From Drosophila persimilis (lineage: Eukaryota > Arthropoda > Insecta > Diptera > Drosophilidae), in the NCBI RefSeq assembly GCF_003286085.1, contig NW_020825288.1, positions 25,854,001-25,918,000 on the forward strand: a stretch of 64,000 bases of DNA. The letters are read 5' to 3'. The notes under the pieces are model-generated. The model ran no database searches and had not been told where the DNA came from. It saw only the letters and a program-made list of their open reading frames with translations. The position numbers and the translations under genes were made by a program. How positions within the stretch are numbered: the stretch's first letter is position 1; every line of letters begins with the position of its first letter. Positions 36,801 to 46,733 of this stretch are shown piece after piece.

Positions 36801-37046
36801 GTCATTTCTGTAATCGATGACGGCTTTACTTGCCATCAAGTATTCTCTTCCTAATAAAATATCATAATTTTCGGAAAAGTTATGTATGTAGAACTTTTGT
36901 TCGGACGGACATGTTTTGTTCGCATTCCTCATTATACTCTTAGTTAAACGGACAGGTCCATTGATGGTATGGACCGTAAGGTTATCGTCTTTTATCTCGG
37001 AATCTGTGTAATTTTCTTTCATGATGTTGATCGATGATCCCGAGTC
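33843..37046 (-). CDS. Errantivirus Pol polyprotein (protease, RT, RNase H, integrase)
   Basis: Open frame with its first ATG at 37022, which would give 1059 residues. The protease Asp-Ser-Gly triad lies upstream of that ATG (codons 37038-37046), so the functional protein must enter by -1 frameshift from gag. Reverse transcriptase shows Tyr-Leu-Asp-Asp (about residue 344 from the ATG). RNase H has Thr-Thr-Asp-Ala-Ser. Integrase follows with His-Pro-Gly-Ile, Cys-Pro-Thr-Cys, then Met-Asp-Phe, Lys-Ala-Asp and Val-Glu-Arg-Phe-His as the DDE set. The C-terminus is very Lys-rich. It overlaps env by 29 nt. No disabling change is seen. Confidence 0.93.
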   Translation of the reverse strand, partial: DSGSSINIMKENYTDSEIKDDNLTVHTINGPVRLTKSIMRNANKTCPSEQKFYIHNFSENYDILLGREYLMASKAVIDYRNDTVTLGARSYPIIQSGEAIEAGKTAQKCTDPSTKEEKIAPKCLDPSPEGDQYFASALDSELRECNQLRLEHLNDEEREELKKVLYEFKDVQYREGDNLTFTSTIKHEIKTQHEDPVYRRPYKYAQIHDQEVNQQIKDMIRQGIIRKSNSPYCSPISMIPKKIDASGKQKYRMVVDYRSLNEITVKDKFPTPRMDEILDKLGKCQYFTTIDLAKGFHQIPMEPSSIPKTAFSTKHGHYEFTRMPFGLTTAPATFQRCMNNLLEELIFKDCFVYLDDIIIFSTSLEEHLLSLRRVFGKLRDANLKLQMDKCEFMKKETEFLGHVVTTEGIVPNPGKISAIVKFPIPETTKQIKSFLGLCGFYRKFIPNFANIAKPMTLKLKKGAVIDPKEEKYVEAFERLKVLITSDPILAFPDFDKMFTVTTDASNIALGAVLSQEHKPICYASRTLNEHEINYSAIEKELLAIVWATKYFRSYLFGRTFEIQSDHKPLIWLNNLKEPNMKLQRWKIKLNEFDFKMKYLPGKENHVADALSRVRINENLLGEASNSVGATVHSAQEDNLNHIAITERPINYYNRQIELIKGNEDKVETIRYFHKLIIKITYKEMTNTLAKDIIKEYLCTKKSALYFHNETDFPPFQKAYLEIINSNNITKAIKSSTKLLDIQNYAEFKETILKNHKGLLHPGIEKTVNWFRGKYYYPDYQKLIQNIINECPTCNIAKTEHRNTKLAFETTPEILNIREKYVMDFYMVGNQQFLSCIDVYSKFATLVEVKSRDWLEAKRAIMKVFNEMGKPIEIKADKDSAFMCTALQAWLNAENVKIEITSSKNGISDVERFHKTVNEKLRIISSEDNTEDRFTKFELILYTYNHKTKHNTTNRTPADIFIYAGSPDYDTQLNKVNKITQLNKNRIEYEVDTRYKLSPLVKSKVTNPFKRTGEIRQVDEKHYEEKNRGRKITHYKSKFKKKKKSNRSKYNNSRETEEVNGIGELQHN

Positions 37047-37084
37047 AGCGATACACCTTAATATTCTTTTATTAATGGTAATGT

Positions 37085-38041
37085 TTATATAGGGTCCTCC
37101 TCGGTTTCTTCCGAGGCGGCTTGATGAAAATTTACGTCCATCTTCGTTTGGCCACTCTGGCTCTCCCTCCCTCTTTTAGTAGGTTGGTTGGGTCCACTCC
37201 CACTAGCTTGGTTTTGAAATATTTGCTGATTGAATGGATTCTGAGCCCTACCTTGATTCAAGGAATTTTTGAACTCATTGTATAATCCAGGATTTTGGGA
37301 ATTTTGATTTTGATTTGTTCGATTCGTCTGACCTGTTCCAGATGAACTCTGAGTTTGATTGTGATAGTTAGTAGTATTATAATTTGGATAATAGTTTCCA
37401 ACATTCTTTCGATTTGATTGAGACGATTTCGATTGATCTTTATTTGTACCTGAATCTGTTGTACTAGCTTCGTACAATCCTTCTTCTTGTGCTGCCTTCT
37501 TAAGATTAGACAATGTGGTAATATCTTTTCTTGCTAAGGTCATGAACATTCTGTCAGGAAGTTTTCGAGTAATGACATCTTTAATTGTGTTGTTCAAAGC
37601 GTTTTTATAAATGACATTATTTTCTGGTATGTTTTCTAAGTTTAGCTTATTGTTTATTAATAATGCTTTTATCTCTAATTCTTCTATAAACTTACGAAGA
37701 CTGCCGTTGAATCTGGTGGTGTATAGTTGTCGTAAGAGTTCTTCATATGGTGTGTGATTTTTGAACTCGTTGATCAGCGCCGTCTTCAGTTCGAGCCACG
37801 TGTTGGGTTGTGTCATTTGCGATATGCGTTGTGCCTCTCCTGACAGTTGGATCTCGGTCGCTCCAAATAGGATCCTTTGTTGGCGAAGATCTTCAGTTGG
37901 ATATAATCCGCATACATATTCGATTCGTTTGATAAATGAGCTTAGCTGTCCAGATGAACCGTCATAGGCAGGTATTTGTCGGATCGACAGCAGTGCCTGG
38001 TTCAAGTGGATTTCGCTCAATGATAGTGGTGGTAACGCCAT
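37085..38041 (-). CDS. Errantivirus Gag, 318 aa
   Basis: Structural protein forming the particle core. The start is the first ATG after the leader, at 38041. The N-terminal two thirds are helical in look; the C-terminal third is rich in Asn, Gln, Ser and Thr and ends acidic (Glu-Glu-Asp-Pro-Ile). No CCHC zinc knuckle is present, as is common in the gypsy/17.6 group. The pol frame lies in -1 relative to gag and opens across its end, so Gag-Pol is expected from ribosomal frameshifting near 37085-37100. Open and full length. Confidence 0.9.
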   Translation of the reverse strand: MALPPLSLSEIHLNQALLSIRQIPAYDGSSGQLSSFIKRIEYVCGLYPTEDLRQQRILFGATEIQLSGEAQRISQMTQPNTWLELKTALINEFKNHTPYEELLRQLYTTRFNGSLRKFIEELEIKALLINNKLNLENIPENNVIYKNALNNTIKDVITRKLPDRMFMTLARKDITTLSNLKKAAQEEGLYEASTTDSGTNKDQSKSSQSNRKNVGNYYPNYNTTNYHNQTQSSSGTGQTNRTNQNQNSQNPGLYNEFKNSLNQGRAQNPFNQQIFQNQASGSGPNQPTKRGRESQSGQTKMDVNFHQAASEETEEDPI

Positions 38042-38330
38042 GTTGTTGGTGTTGATTGGGTTTTGTTTTGTTGTAGTTTTTAACTTTATTTTGGTTCACT
38101 TGTAAGTTTTTTTTGATTTTGTATTAAGTGTTTCACTGTCCTTGGTGATTCACTATCTCCGCTTACTTCAGTTCACTTAAATTAGCTTTGCAAATCGTAT
38201 GTGCTTGCAGCACATAGGTTCTTTGGCGGATTTCACAATTTTATTAACAATTCCGGGATTACGTGATCACAGTAATTATAAATTACACAAGCTGACCATT
38301 ACCGAAATATAGGTGTTAATTTTAAACGAA
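38042..38330 (-). other. Errantivirus 5' leader
   Basis: Untranslated leader between the primer site and gag. No ORF is recognised. Confidence 0.7.
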
Positions 38331-38347
38331 ATCCTACCGACTGCGCC
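38331..38347 (-). other. Errantivirus primer-binding site
   Basis: Directly next to the 5' LTR; the coding strand reads ggcgcagtcggtaggat. This matches the tRNA-Ser type primer site described for the 17.6/297 group. Confidence 0.8.
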
Positions 38348-38944
38348 AGTTAAATATCCGCAACTCGATTTTAAGTTTTTAAAAAAAATACTTTTATTTT
38401 ACAAACTTAAATATCTTTATGTCACAAGATTTAAATGAATTCCCCGACTTGACTTTCGGTCTGCTTGTCTCAAACGGAACTGCTCTCTCTGCTGCTGGCT
38501 AGTTTCCATGAGCCCTTCTCTTGGAACTCCCGACTCTGGCTTCGGGCGTTGCTTTCCTCGGCTGCATCTTCGTGTCGGTGGCGTACGTGCCTGGATCGAT
38601 ATTTGGGGATGCGTCGGCTTTGATGAAAGGCATCCACTGCTGGCGATCGGTGTTGCATTACATGACGGAGCTAGGAATGTGATACTCCTTGGTTTTATGT
38701 CTAGCTTTGATTGGTCCTCATGAGTGGCGTGATTCTAAAGAATCGATTTCTCGAGAGTGGCGTGATTCTAATGTTGCTGAAACAATGTGGTCCATTGTTT
38801 ATATTATGGGGGGCCCTAGCTTGGAGTATGGGAAGAAACAGTTATTGATTCTTGAGTGGGGTCCTGTTACTTGTGTGGATGGGGTGGATGAATTGTACAT
38901 AAACATAATGTGTATGGGATGTGGGGAATTATGGATATGTCACT
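38348..38944 (-). repeat. Errantivirus 5' LTR, 597 bp
   Basis: Upstream LTR in coding orientation. It begins agtgacatatcc at 38944 and ends ggatatttaact at 38348. Same length as the other LTR, and no difference noticed by eye. Confidence 0.93.
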
Positions 38945-39253
38945 ATATTTATATGTACGGAAAATCTGAGTGCGAATCTAAGCAAACATTCATTCGAGCA
39001 ATACAACAAAAAGCGTTCGCTTATGATCTGTGCGATGCCATCCAAGAAAATTGTGTAAAATACTAAATATACTAAATATACTAATACTAAATATTACCCT
39101 AATTAAAAAACTTAAATTAAATTATTTTCCTTAAAATTGTGTTTTTTTCCTTTTCGATAAGGTCGATAAGGGAAGAGGCACTTGGGAAATTAGTTCAAAC
39201 CGTTTGCGATGTTGTATGCGGTTGTAAATGCAACCGCCTTGGTTTTTCGGACA

Positions 39254-40400
39254 CTACTTTTCTTCGGTTTCCTTAGGGAAGAGAAGTGTCACTTCCTTGC
39301 AAAGCGCCAGGCATACTTTGCGTTCCAATTTCAATTGCAGATTTGTAAAGTAATCAATAATCAAGTCGCATAAAAGAGCCCGTTCCACCTTGTTCATCGT
39401 CTTCCTGCTTAGTTTGTGGCACAGCGCTTTGTGATCTGCGCTGCTATTCGAAATCTCCAACACCGACGGCATTATCGTCCGGGCCACGTCGTCTCCGAGA
39501 TTTGGCATCTCAGAGAGTTCGCTTTGACTCGTCTCTTCCATGAGCTGATCTTTTGTCAGAATGAAATCGAGGGAGCGTTGGACTTCCTCTTCATCGGACT
39601 TCCGAGCTTGATGATTTACGTTGTTGGCTGTGAGTAGGGACAACAGCGTGGGTGACTGCACCGAAGTCTGGGCACTGCCTCCAGCGGTAGTCGCCATCAG
39701 CTGTTGCTCTTGTTTGCCAATGCTGCCCGGCTGCTGGGATGGAATTATGACATGTTCCAGGATGCGAAAACTCGGATTATGGGTCGATTTCTGTTGGGAT
39801 AGAATAGATAGATAGATGCGATCTTGTGAATTTCAAGTTTAATTGCATTTACTTACTGATTGTGTCTGCACCACCACACTCGGTTTGTCTGCGGGCGATT
39901 GGTACATCTCCATATCTATCTTGCCGACACTGGGCGGCACGCCCACTCCTGCATCCACCCAGATTGGCACCTCGGAAGTGGTTCCCTTGCTGGAATTCCC
40001 CTTTAATATTATTGACGACATGGATACTATCTGGGCCGCGGTGCCAGACAGTACCTGAACAATGTCCAACAAACTTTCGACGGGCGTCATCACCATCAAA
40101 CTGACGCTGGATTGCCCAGGGTTGGCTGCGGCCGTCAGTAGGGCCACCTGCTCCAACTGTGCTGCTGTCAGATTGGAGCAATCAAAGCTATCATCAGCAA
40201 TCTCCTGCTTGGCCGTCTGCTGGCCACCGACTTCTGGCTTTTGCTGCAGAGTCAAATTTTCGCACTTCGGCAGCGCAGAATTTATACATTCAAGTATAGA
40301 TTCTTTTGTAATGTGCTTCTCCGCTTCCAATTCTCCAATTTTATATCCATTTTGGCCGACCGGGGGGGGGACCACAATTAAAATTAATATTGAAAGACAT
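39254..40400 (-). pseudogene. Gene A, unit 7: frameshift in a G run
   Basis: Exon 1 (39857-40400) has nine G where other copies have eight in the run near 40363-40371, about 10 codons after the ATG. This shifts the frame and disables the normal start. Exon 2 (39254-39790) has the TAG form. Homopolymer sequencing error is possible for this one base. Confidence 0.6.
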
Positions 40401-40877
40401 TTTTACTACTTCTCTTCTTCATTCACTTCAACCACTCACATTTGACAAACGAGAAGTCGTACCGTACCGTTATGTTTTCGCTTTTCTTTTTGCTTTGCTT
40501 TTTTGCATGCTGCACACATACACATACATCCACATACATGGATGGACAAAAACAATACGTGATGCTTTTTAGTTGTATGTGTTCGCCTTAAAAAACTGAG
40601 GCGGCGATTACGAAAAAAGGGAAAACAACAGAAAACAGAAGAAACAGAACAGCCTGATACTTTGAATATATTTTCTTAATTCAATATTATATTGAATTAT
40701 GTATTGTATATGCAAATATTGTATAGTAATAAATAGTAATATATTATAAAAAATAGTAAAATACCCAAAAATATAAAAAATCTTCAAAGTGCGCGCAAAA
40801 GGGAAGCGAAAAAACAGATTTCTGCAGTGTCACGCTGAAGCGTGAGACTGAAAAGTTTGATTTGATTTGATCATGAT

Positions 40878-41802
40878 ATGATGCATCAAATTGTGTTACC
40901 TTTTGTGCGTACTTTATCTGAGCAACAGGTACTTAAGGCGGTTAATTTTATAGAGCGGGAGAGTCAGGAGAGATACCTCTACGATGGCCAAATCAACATG
41001 CTCCACAATCTTCGGAAGTTTGAGATAGAGCCCTTCGTCCTCATTCTGGACGAATTCCATGTCAAATGGGATTGGCACGGGAAGTGGAAGGTGCTGGCCA
41101 TCGCAGGTTTCAACCTCGATGCCTCCAATTTCAATTACCTGCACATGAAGCTGGTAAGTAAATACATATATTATATTATTCATATATTTATGTATAAACA
41201 TAACCATTATTTCACAGGCCATGGTTGAGGATAAGATAATGGGATCTGAGGAGATAGATGACAGTCTATCCATGGTGCTGGAGGCCATAAAACGGCATGG
41301 GTACTCCAACCGGCTGATGGGCATCATATCTGATGGATGCCCCGCCAATTTGCTGACGAGAGTGAGCGCCGCCAGGGAGTACCCAGTACTTTGGGATATC
41401 GTACATCTGCGGAAGATTTTGGCAAAATATCGCGTTGTCGACAGAGTACTGAGCCCCGTTTACAATTTTCATTTCACTGCGGCAAAATGGCGGGATACGG
41501 AGTTCCCACCGGTGCGCGTGGATTTCCAGAACCGGATTGCAGAGGATCTTACACAGTTGAAGCATCTTATTGCACGTGTTTGTTCCTATCCTTTCCTACC
41601 ATTCACCACACTGAACCGACTCAATAGCACCGACCTGGAGCTATCCGGCGTTGCCATAACGGCTATGGTGACCGACATTATATCAGATATGCCGATGGAG
41701 GGTCGTCGAATGTTCAAATTAAGTCCATACAAGTTTATGGCAACACTCGTTGGAGTCTCCGTGTTGGATACTCCCAACCCGGATGGAGTCCACCCCGGAT
41801 AG
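40878..41802 (+). CDS. Gene B, unit 7: longest form, 286 aa
   Basis: Exons 40878-41153 and 41218-41802. The frame matches unit 6. It lies in the unit that borders unrepeated DNA, so it could be the founding copy. Its divergent partner A carries a frameshift here. Confidence 0.62.
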
Positions 41803-44669
41803 GATAGGATAGGTATCCTATCTCCTATATAAGAGATATATGTACATTGAAAAAAAATATATATACACAGTGGCGTTTAATTTCAATTTTTACCTGCAAA
41901 GTATAGTATTAAAAGTTTGAGTAAAACAGTTTTTTGGGCATTGTAAAAACTTCTCTGAAAGAGAAGTAATTGTAAATGATTCTATCTCACTCTACTCACA
42001 TGGGATTTCGATCCAACCAAAACACTAAACAACACTAAACTGAAATGTAAACAAAAACGCTTTACATTTACTTTACATTTACATTTACTTTACTTCAACC
42101 ACGTTTCCACACGCGTTTCCAACTTCGTTTCCACACGCATTTTAAGGTCACGTGTGGAAACGAAGTTGGAAACGCGTGTGGAAACGTGGTTGAAACATTG
42201 TTGCGTTGGATGTTTCCAGGGATGTTTAGACACAATTTCTGTTCGACATGTTGCAGGATGACTTTTCCTTGTTGGCATTGTTGCCTCAAGTCACCGCCTT
42301 GCCTGTCAATCTGTGGCAAATGAGAAAACAAAAACCACGACTATCTTTATAAAATCTACGAAAAATCACCGCACCTACTATCTGCTTGCTCCAGAAAGCT
42401 TTCGTTTGGTTCTCTTGGGGCCTGTGTGTAACGGTTTTTTTGGAGCCCACTGTATTTCGGCCTCGCTGACATTGAGAATTCTGGAAAAGGGCGAGAGAGC
42501 TTTTCTGCGCTATCACTTTAACAGCGGGACTTTTAAGCTGCCCAAGCTTTTGGACAGCCTGCTGATAGCATTTACTATTCGCCCACCCTCCCCCTTCCAT
42601 TCCTTGTTCAGATAATTATGATGGAACCGAACGCTTTTGAGCTTTTATACTTTGGACCACAACATAACGTCAAACATAACATAGACATACAGACTGTAAT
42701 ATGTACAAACATATATCTGGTCCAACGAGCAGGTGAGGTGGGTCAGCGGTGGCCGATTAGGCCAAAGGCCTAACCTCCAATTCACCAGCGAATAAGCGGC
42801 CATCCCAAAGAAGTTTTAGTTTTCTAGGGAAGTTTTCTTCCATTTTATTCATTTACAGGCCAGACTTAATAGGAAAGGAGCAGGCAGAAATAGGTGCACA
42901 GACACTCAGATTGTCACTCATCTCTCTTGATGAATTATAGCATCGTTTCAACTAAAACGAACTACTTCATTCTGCTGGAGTTTACAAAGATACCGCCAGG
43001 TCCTAGCCCTCTTTGCAGACCGATCAGATACACATATAGATAGATATAGATCCGCACAACATGGTAGCCGAGCTGACCAGAAACATGACAAAGATACTGT
43101 ACTCTAATGAGAGACATTTAAGAAGTGCCCACCATATGCCCAAGAAGGATTGCAAGTTTTATAAGGGAATACGGATAGGATAACTGTTGACCATACGTCT
43201 GATTAAGGAAAAAAGGTGCCCAGAACCAGCGGTATCAAGACGACCCGAAACGGACCTACTGTACGTCAGTACCTCATCTCAACGTCCGATTCGGAAACAC
43301 AGCTCCTTGAGCAATATCCAATATATTTTCAGCCTGTTTAGCGCTATACGAATCCAATACGGAAAGCAGATGTGAATAACCTATTTCGTTATCCTAATTT
43401 CGTTTTAAAGGTCAAAGAACATTTGTCTCGTGAAGCGTTTTGTGTATATTTATGCATTTATTTCCGGAATTCATTGTTAGACTAAACATAACATCAACAG
43501 TTTTGTATATTAGCAATAGTTTATTATGTTGTTTATTGTTTTGTTAGTGTACATCCCACGAATAAGTGTGGGTTTTGCCCTCTGAAGTTTATTTTTAAAC
43601 GGGCTTCGTACTCGTAATTAAATTTGATAGGTTCAATATAGTTTTCACAAACAATTATAGTCGTAATTAACACAAATGTCAGATGTAAATATGTAGGTAA
43701 TAGGTAATATTGTATTGTGTGGTTTTTGTATAGTATATTTTGGTTGTACTCGTAAAAGTGTATCAATTATTGTACATAAATATATATGTATAGTTTGTAT
43801 GTATGAATGTGGCGTGAGTGTGGCGTGGGTTTTGTCTTAGTGTTTAACTCTTAAGTAAACATGATCCACATCATTACATAATTTTGCTAAATACTCGTAT
43901 ATAGTACTCCGTTTATAGATTGCAATTTGCATTAGATACAATTAAAAGTAACGCGAAATATATAATATTTGATTTGAGTCTGTCAAGGATACATATATGT
44001 ATGTACTGTACTGTGTGTAGATATCAAATAATTTGAATAGAACACTCGTATAAGTAGATACCTTCATAGTGCGTAACGCTCTGTAACGATCTGTTAAATT
44101 GTTGATTTCGCCCTAATAATTGAATCGAACTGCTAATTTAAGTTTGTCATCGAAACAACACTGAAACTATTTGAGTTTACTTCGAGTTTAGGAGCAGTAC
44201 TGGAATATCATGGAGTACTGGGTGCACGGAGTCAACTGAGAGTGCTGCATGTCCTGTGGAAGCGTACATATAAGGTATTGCAGTTCGAGATTACTCCCCA
44301 ATGATTACCATCATTAACTTAATATATAGTATGTACAACGTGATCGGAATAACTTCTGGCTTCACTGACTGTCTTTATAGAGTAAGGGAGTCCGGAGGAA
44401 GAACATTGTACCTGGGCAATGCCCGTAGTAGCATTTGAGGTGTGACTATGTTTATAGTAGTTATATGTTATACGACATACACTTATGTCTGTCTTTGTGG
44501 GGAGTTTCAGCCGGCGATTGTTCGTACGTTTTATGGTTGTATCGTAGTTGTTCCATCTACTGGATTAAGACTTCTATCTTTAGCTTATAAGTCGATTCGA
44601 TTCTGGGAAGTATGGTTCGGCTTCGGCTTCGATAAATCATTGGATTCAGTTACTTGGGTTCCATTTCGG
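41803..44669. other. Long-unit extension (unit 7)
   Basis: Counterpart of the extensions in units 3 and 6, including the 104-codon minus-strand ORF at 42286-42600. It runs without a break into unrepeated DNA at 44670, so this copy is probably in its original setting. Confidence 0.65.
42094..42194. repeat. Perfect inverted repeat, 44-bp arms (unit 7)
   Basis: Same structure and sequence as in unit 6; both arms are intact. Confidence 0.9.
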
Positions 44670-46733
44670 TTCCTTCATCATATGTATATACTGTATATAC
44701 TCATACACCTACTAAGCATTTACACCCTTTATCTGTATCTGTATCTTTGTATGTAGCTATATCTTTACTTGTATATGTTGTATATGTATGTATTTTGTAA
44801 TTGTATGTATAAATATGTTTATGTTTATGTTTAGGTAGACATATATGTATGTATGAATGTGTGTTGGTATGTAACTATGTATCTTTTGAGCGCGTCCTTA
44901 TAGCAGTGCCTTGCTCTTTATGCTATATAGTAGTAGTATTAATGTATATCCTCGTATTTGTCTTACACATTGCTTGCAGCTAATTCTGATACTGATTCTG
45001 TGTCATGGTCAGATCCATCTGGTTTTGCAAAGCAGCTTTGGGCAAAGTGTGGTAAATGCAGCTGGATTTGGCCTGGATCTTGGATCTGGATCTCGGTCTC
45101 GATCTGGACAGCTGGGAGGAAAGCCAAAGTGCGCCAAAAATAATGTACTCAGTAAATATGTAATCAGTATTCCCTAAGCTGGAATGATTCCGCATTTTGT
45201 ATTTTTACTTTACTCGGATTGCTTGAGTGGGAAAATAATTGAATGTTAAATCAATGATTAGCCTGATTTGATTTTCCATCGATCAATTGAACAAGTAATT
45301 GCTATGCCTTGAATCCGCATCACCATCAAATGAAACGAAAAGTCATTTTAAATTCTGAAGATCTATCACTTCCTAGTAAATATTGTTTCGATTTATGCGC
45401 AACAATTTGCACCAAAAATTGACTTTAAACGTTCACTGTTCGTGCTTGAATATATGTGATTTGTATAATGCTTTTTAGTTTATTTATGCTCCCGCGCATA
45501 CTATTTACATCCGAAAATTGACGCGATTAATTGCCATAAGGTATTCTTTTCTTTTCTTTTCGTTTCGTTCCCATTCTCTTGCTTGGCCCTTGCTTTCTTA
45601 TTTCTCTGTTCTTTGCTATTCGAACTTTCTTTCGGAATCTAAACCCAAATGTCTTCGGCCAAACCTAGGACGATTCTCGTGGAATCGAAGTGGCTATATT
45701 ATTTGAAAATGTATTATTTAAATATAAAAAATATACATACATACATGGGTGTTGGTTTTTTCATTCATCTTGTATATGAGAACAAAAATAAAACATCCGA
45801 AAACGTAAAAAAATTCGTTGCTCTTGTTCCGCGGCGCAGGGATCTGCGCTCCTGGTCTGGATCGACCAGCCCGGAGGCCAATAGTCTCTACGGGCGTTTT
45901 CGTGTACATCGACTGCACAAGAAATAACAATGGAGAGATCCTTAACGAGATACATACACTAAACTATAGAACTAAAACTAAAACTAAACTAAAACTAAGC
46001 GTGATCAACTGTTTAACAAAGCGATGCGATACAAAAGTATATACATGCAGATACATACTTATACGATAGACATACATACATATGCATAAATATATGTATG
46101 TTGTATAATGATCGTATAATTGGTTTGATTTGTGGTGTGAGAAGTTTGCGTTGTTCTGTTCGACTTGTTCCTTAAAACCGTTTTGCAACAAATTCCTCTG
46201 TTCCTCTGTTCATCTGTTGCTTGTTTAATTGCATTTGTCTCCCTATCTACAGTGCTATTTATCCGGTATGTGTACTTTAATTGTGGCTGCACTCTCGTAC
46301 ATATGTATATGGTTTGTTATTTGCCTAAATATCATTAAATATTGTATATGTATATGTTAGTAAATATATAATATATATAATCATCTTTTATCTTTTTATC
46401 TTTTTGGTTTATCGTTTCTCTCTTCGGTTGGTGCAATGTAAAAATCCATGTAAAACGCGATTTGAGTATTCAATTTGTCCACTAATTAACATTAAATGTA
46501 CGAGTCGGTTCCTCTTACAATGACGAACTCCTGCGGTTGTGGCGGCTGTGGCTGGCGCTTCAGTTTGTTGTTGATGCGACTATGCACGACTCTCCTCTGA
46601 ATATGAATATGCAAATGCATGGGTCTGTGCTATGTACTATGTATTGTATGCTTCTTTATGCACTATACTACACGAGTATATGGTACTTGGTGCTGGTATC
46701 CTCTTGGTTGCTTAGAAAGTGCCTGAAGGGGAA
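44670..46733. other. Unrepeated flank, likely Nckx30C 3' untranslated or downstream DNA
   Basis: First single-copy DNA right of the array. AT-rich with many tatatgtatgt stretches. A minus-strand AATAAA lies at 45479-45484. No gene is recognised on either strand. Confidence 0.5.

Larger units (their letters stand above)
31832..38944 (-). mobile_element. Complete errantivirus (17.6/297/Tom clade), 7113 bp
   Basis: Minus-strand LTR retrotransposon with three open reading frames (gag, pol, env), flanked by the 4-bp target duplication ATAT (31828-31831 and 38945-38948). The other units show the empty site cagatatatttatatg. LTRs begin AGTGACATAT and end TTAACT on the coding strand, both features of the 17.6/297 group, as is ATAT target choice. 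All genes are open and the two LTRs look identical by eye, so the insertion is recent. The exact family name is not assigned. Confidence 0.93.
1..44669. repeat. Hierarchical tandem array of a two-gene segment
   Basis: The same segment recurs in direct orientation. Units start at 296, 4213, 8003, 15154, 19178, 23265 and 30474, each with ttgaaatgatttg, and a unit tail occupies 1-295. Short units join the next one at cctat|ttgaaat. Long units continue past cctat for about 3.1 kb before the next start. The order short, short, long, short, short, long, long gives higher-order blocks 296-15153 and 15154-30473. Copies differ by few substitutions but by many indels and exchanged blocks. The array extends beyond the left edge; on the right it ends at 44669, where unit 7 runs into unrepeated sequence. 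Confidence 0.95.
30474..44669 (+). repeat. Unit 7 (long, split by errantivirus)
   Basis: Last unit. The errantivirus at 31832-38944 interrupts the spacer between the LTR-like element and gene A. Without it the unit is about 7.1 kb. After ttccatttcgg (to 44669) the sequence continues with ttccttcatc instead of the junction piece seen at the ends of units 3 and 6. This marks the right edge of the amplified segment. Confidence 0.92.

Noticed and set aside
1..44669. Canonical P-element neogene cluster of the obscura group
   Set aside because: No THAP domain or close P protein sequence is seen; only the core motif pattern is shared.
1..44669. CRISPR array or satellite DNA
   Set aside because: Units are kilobases long with genes and introns in a eukaryotic setting.
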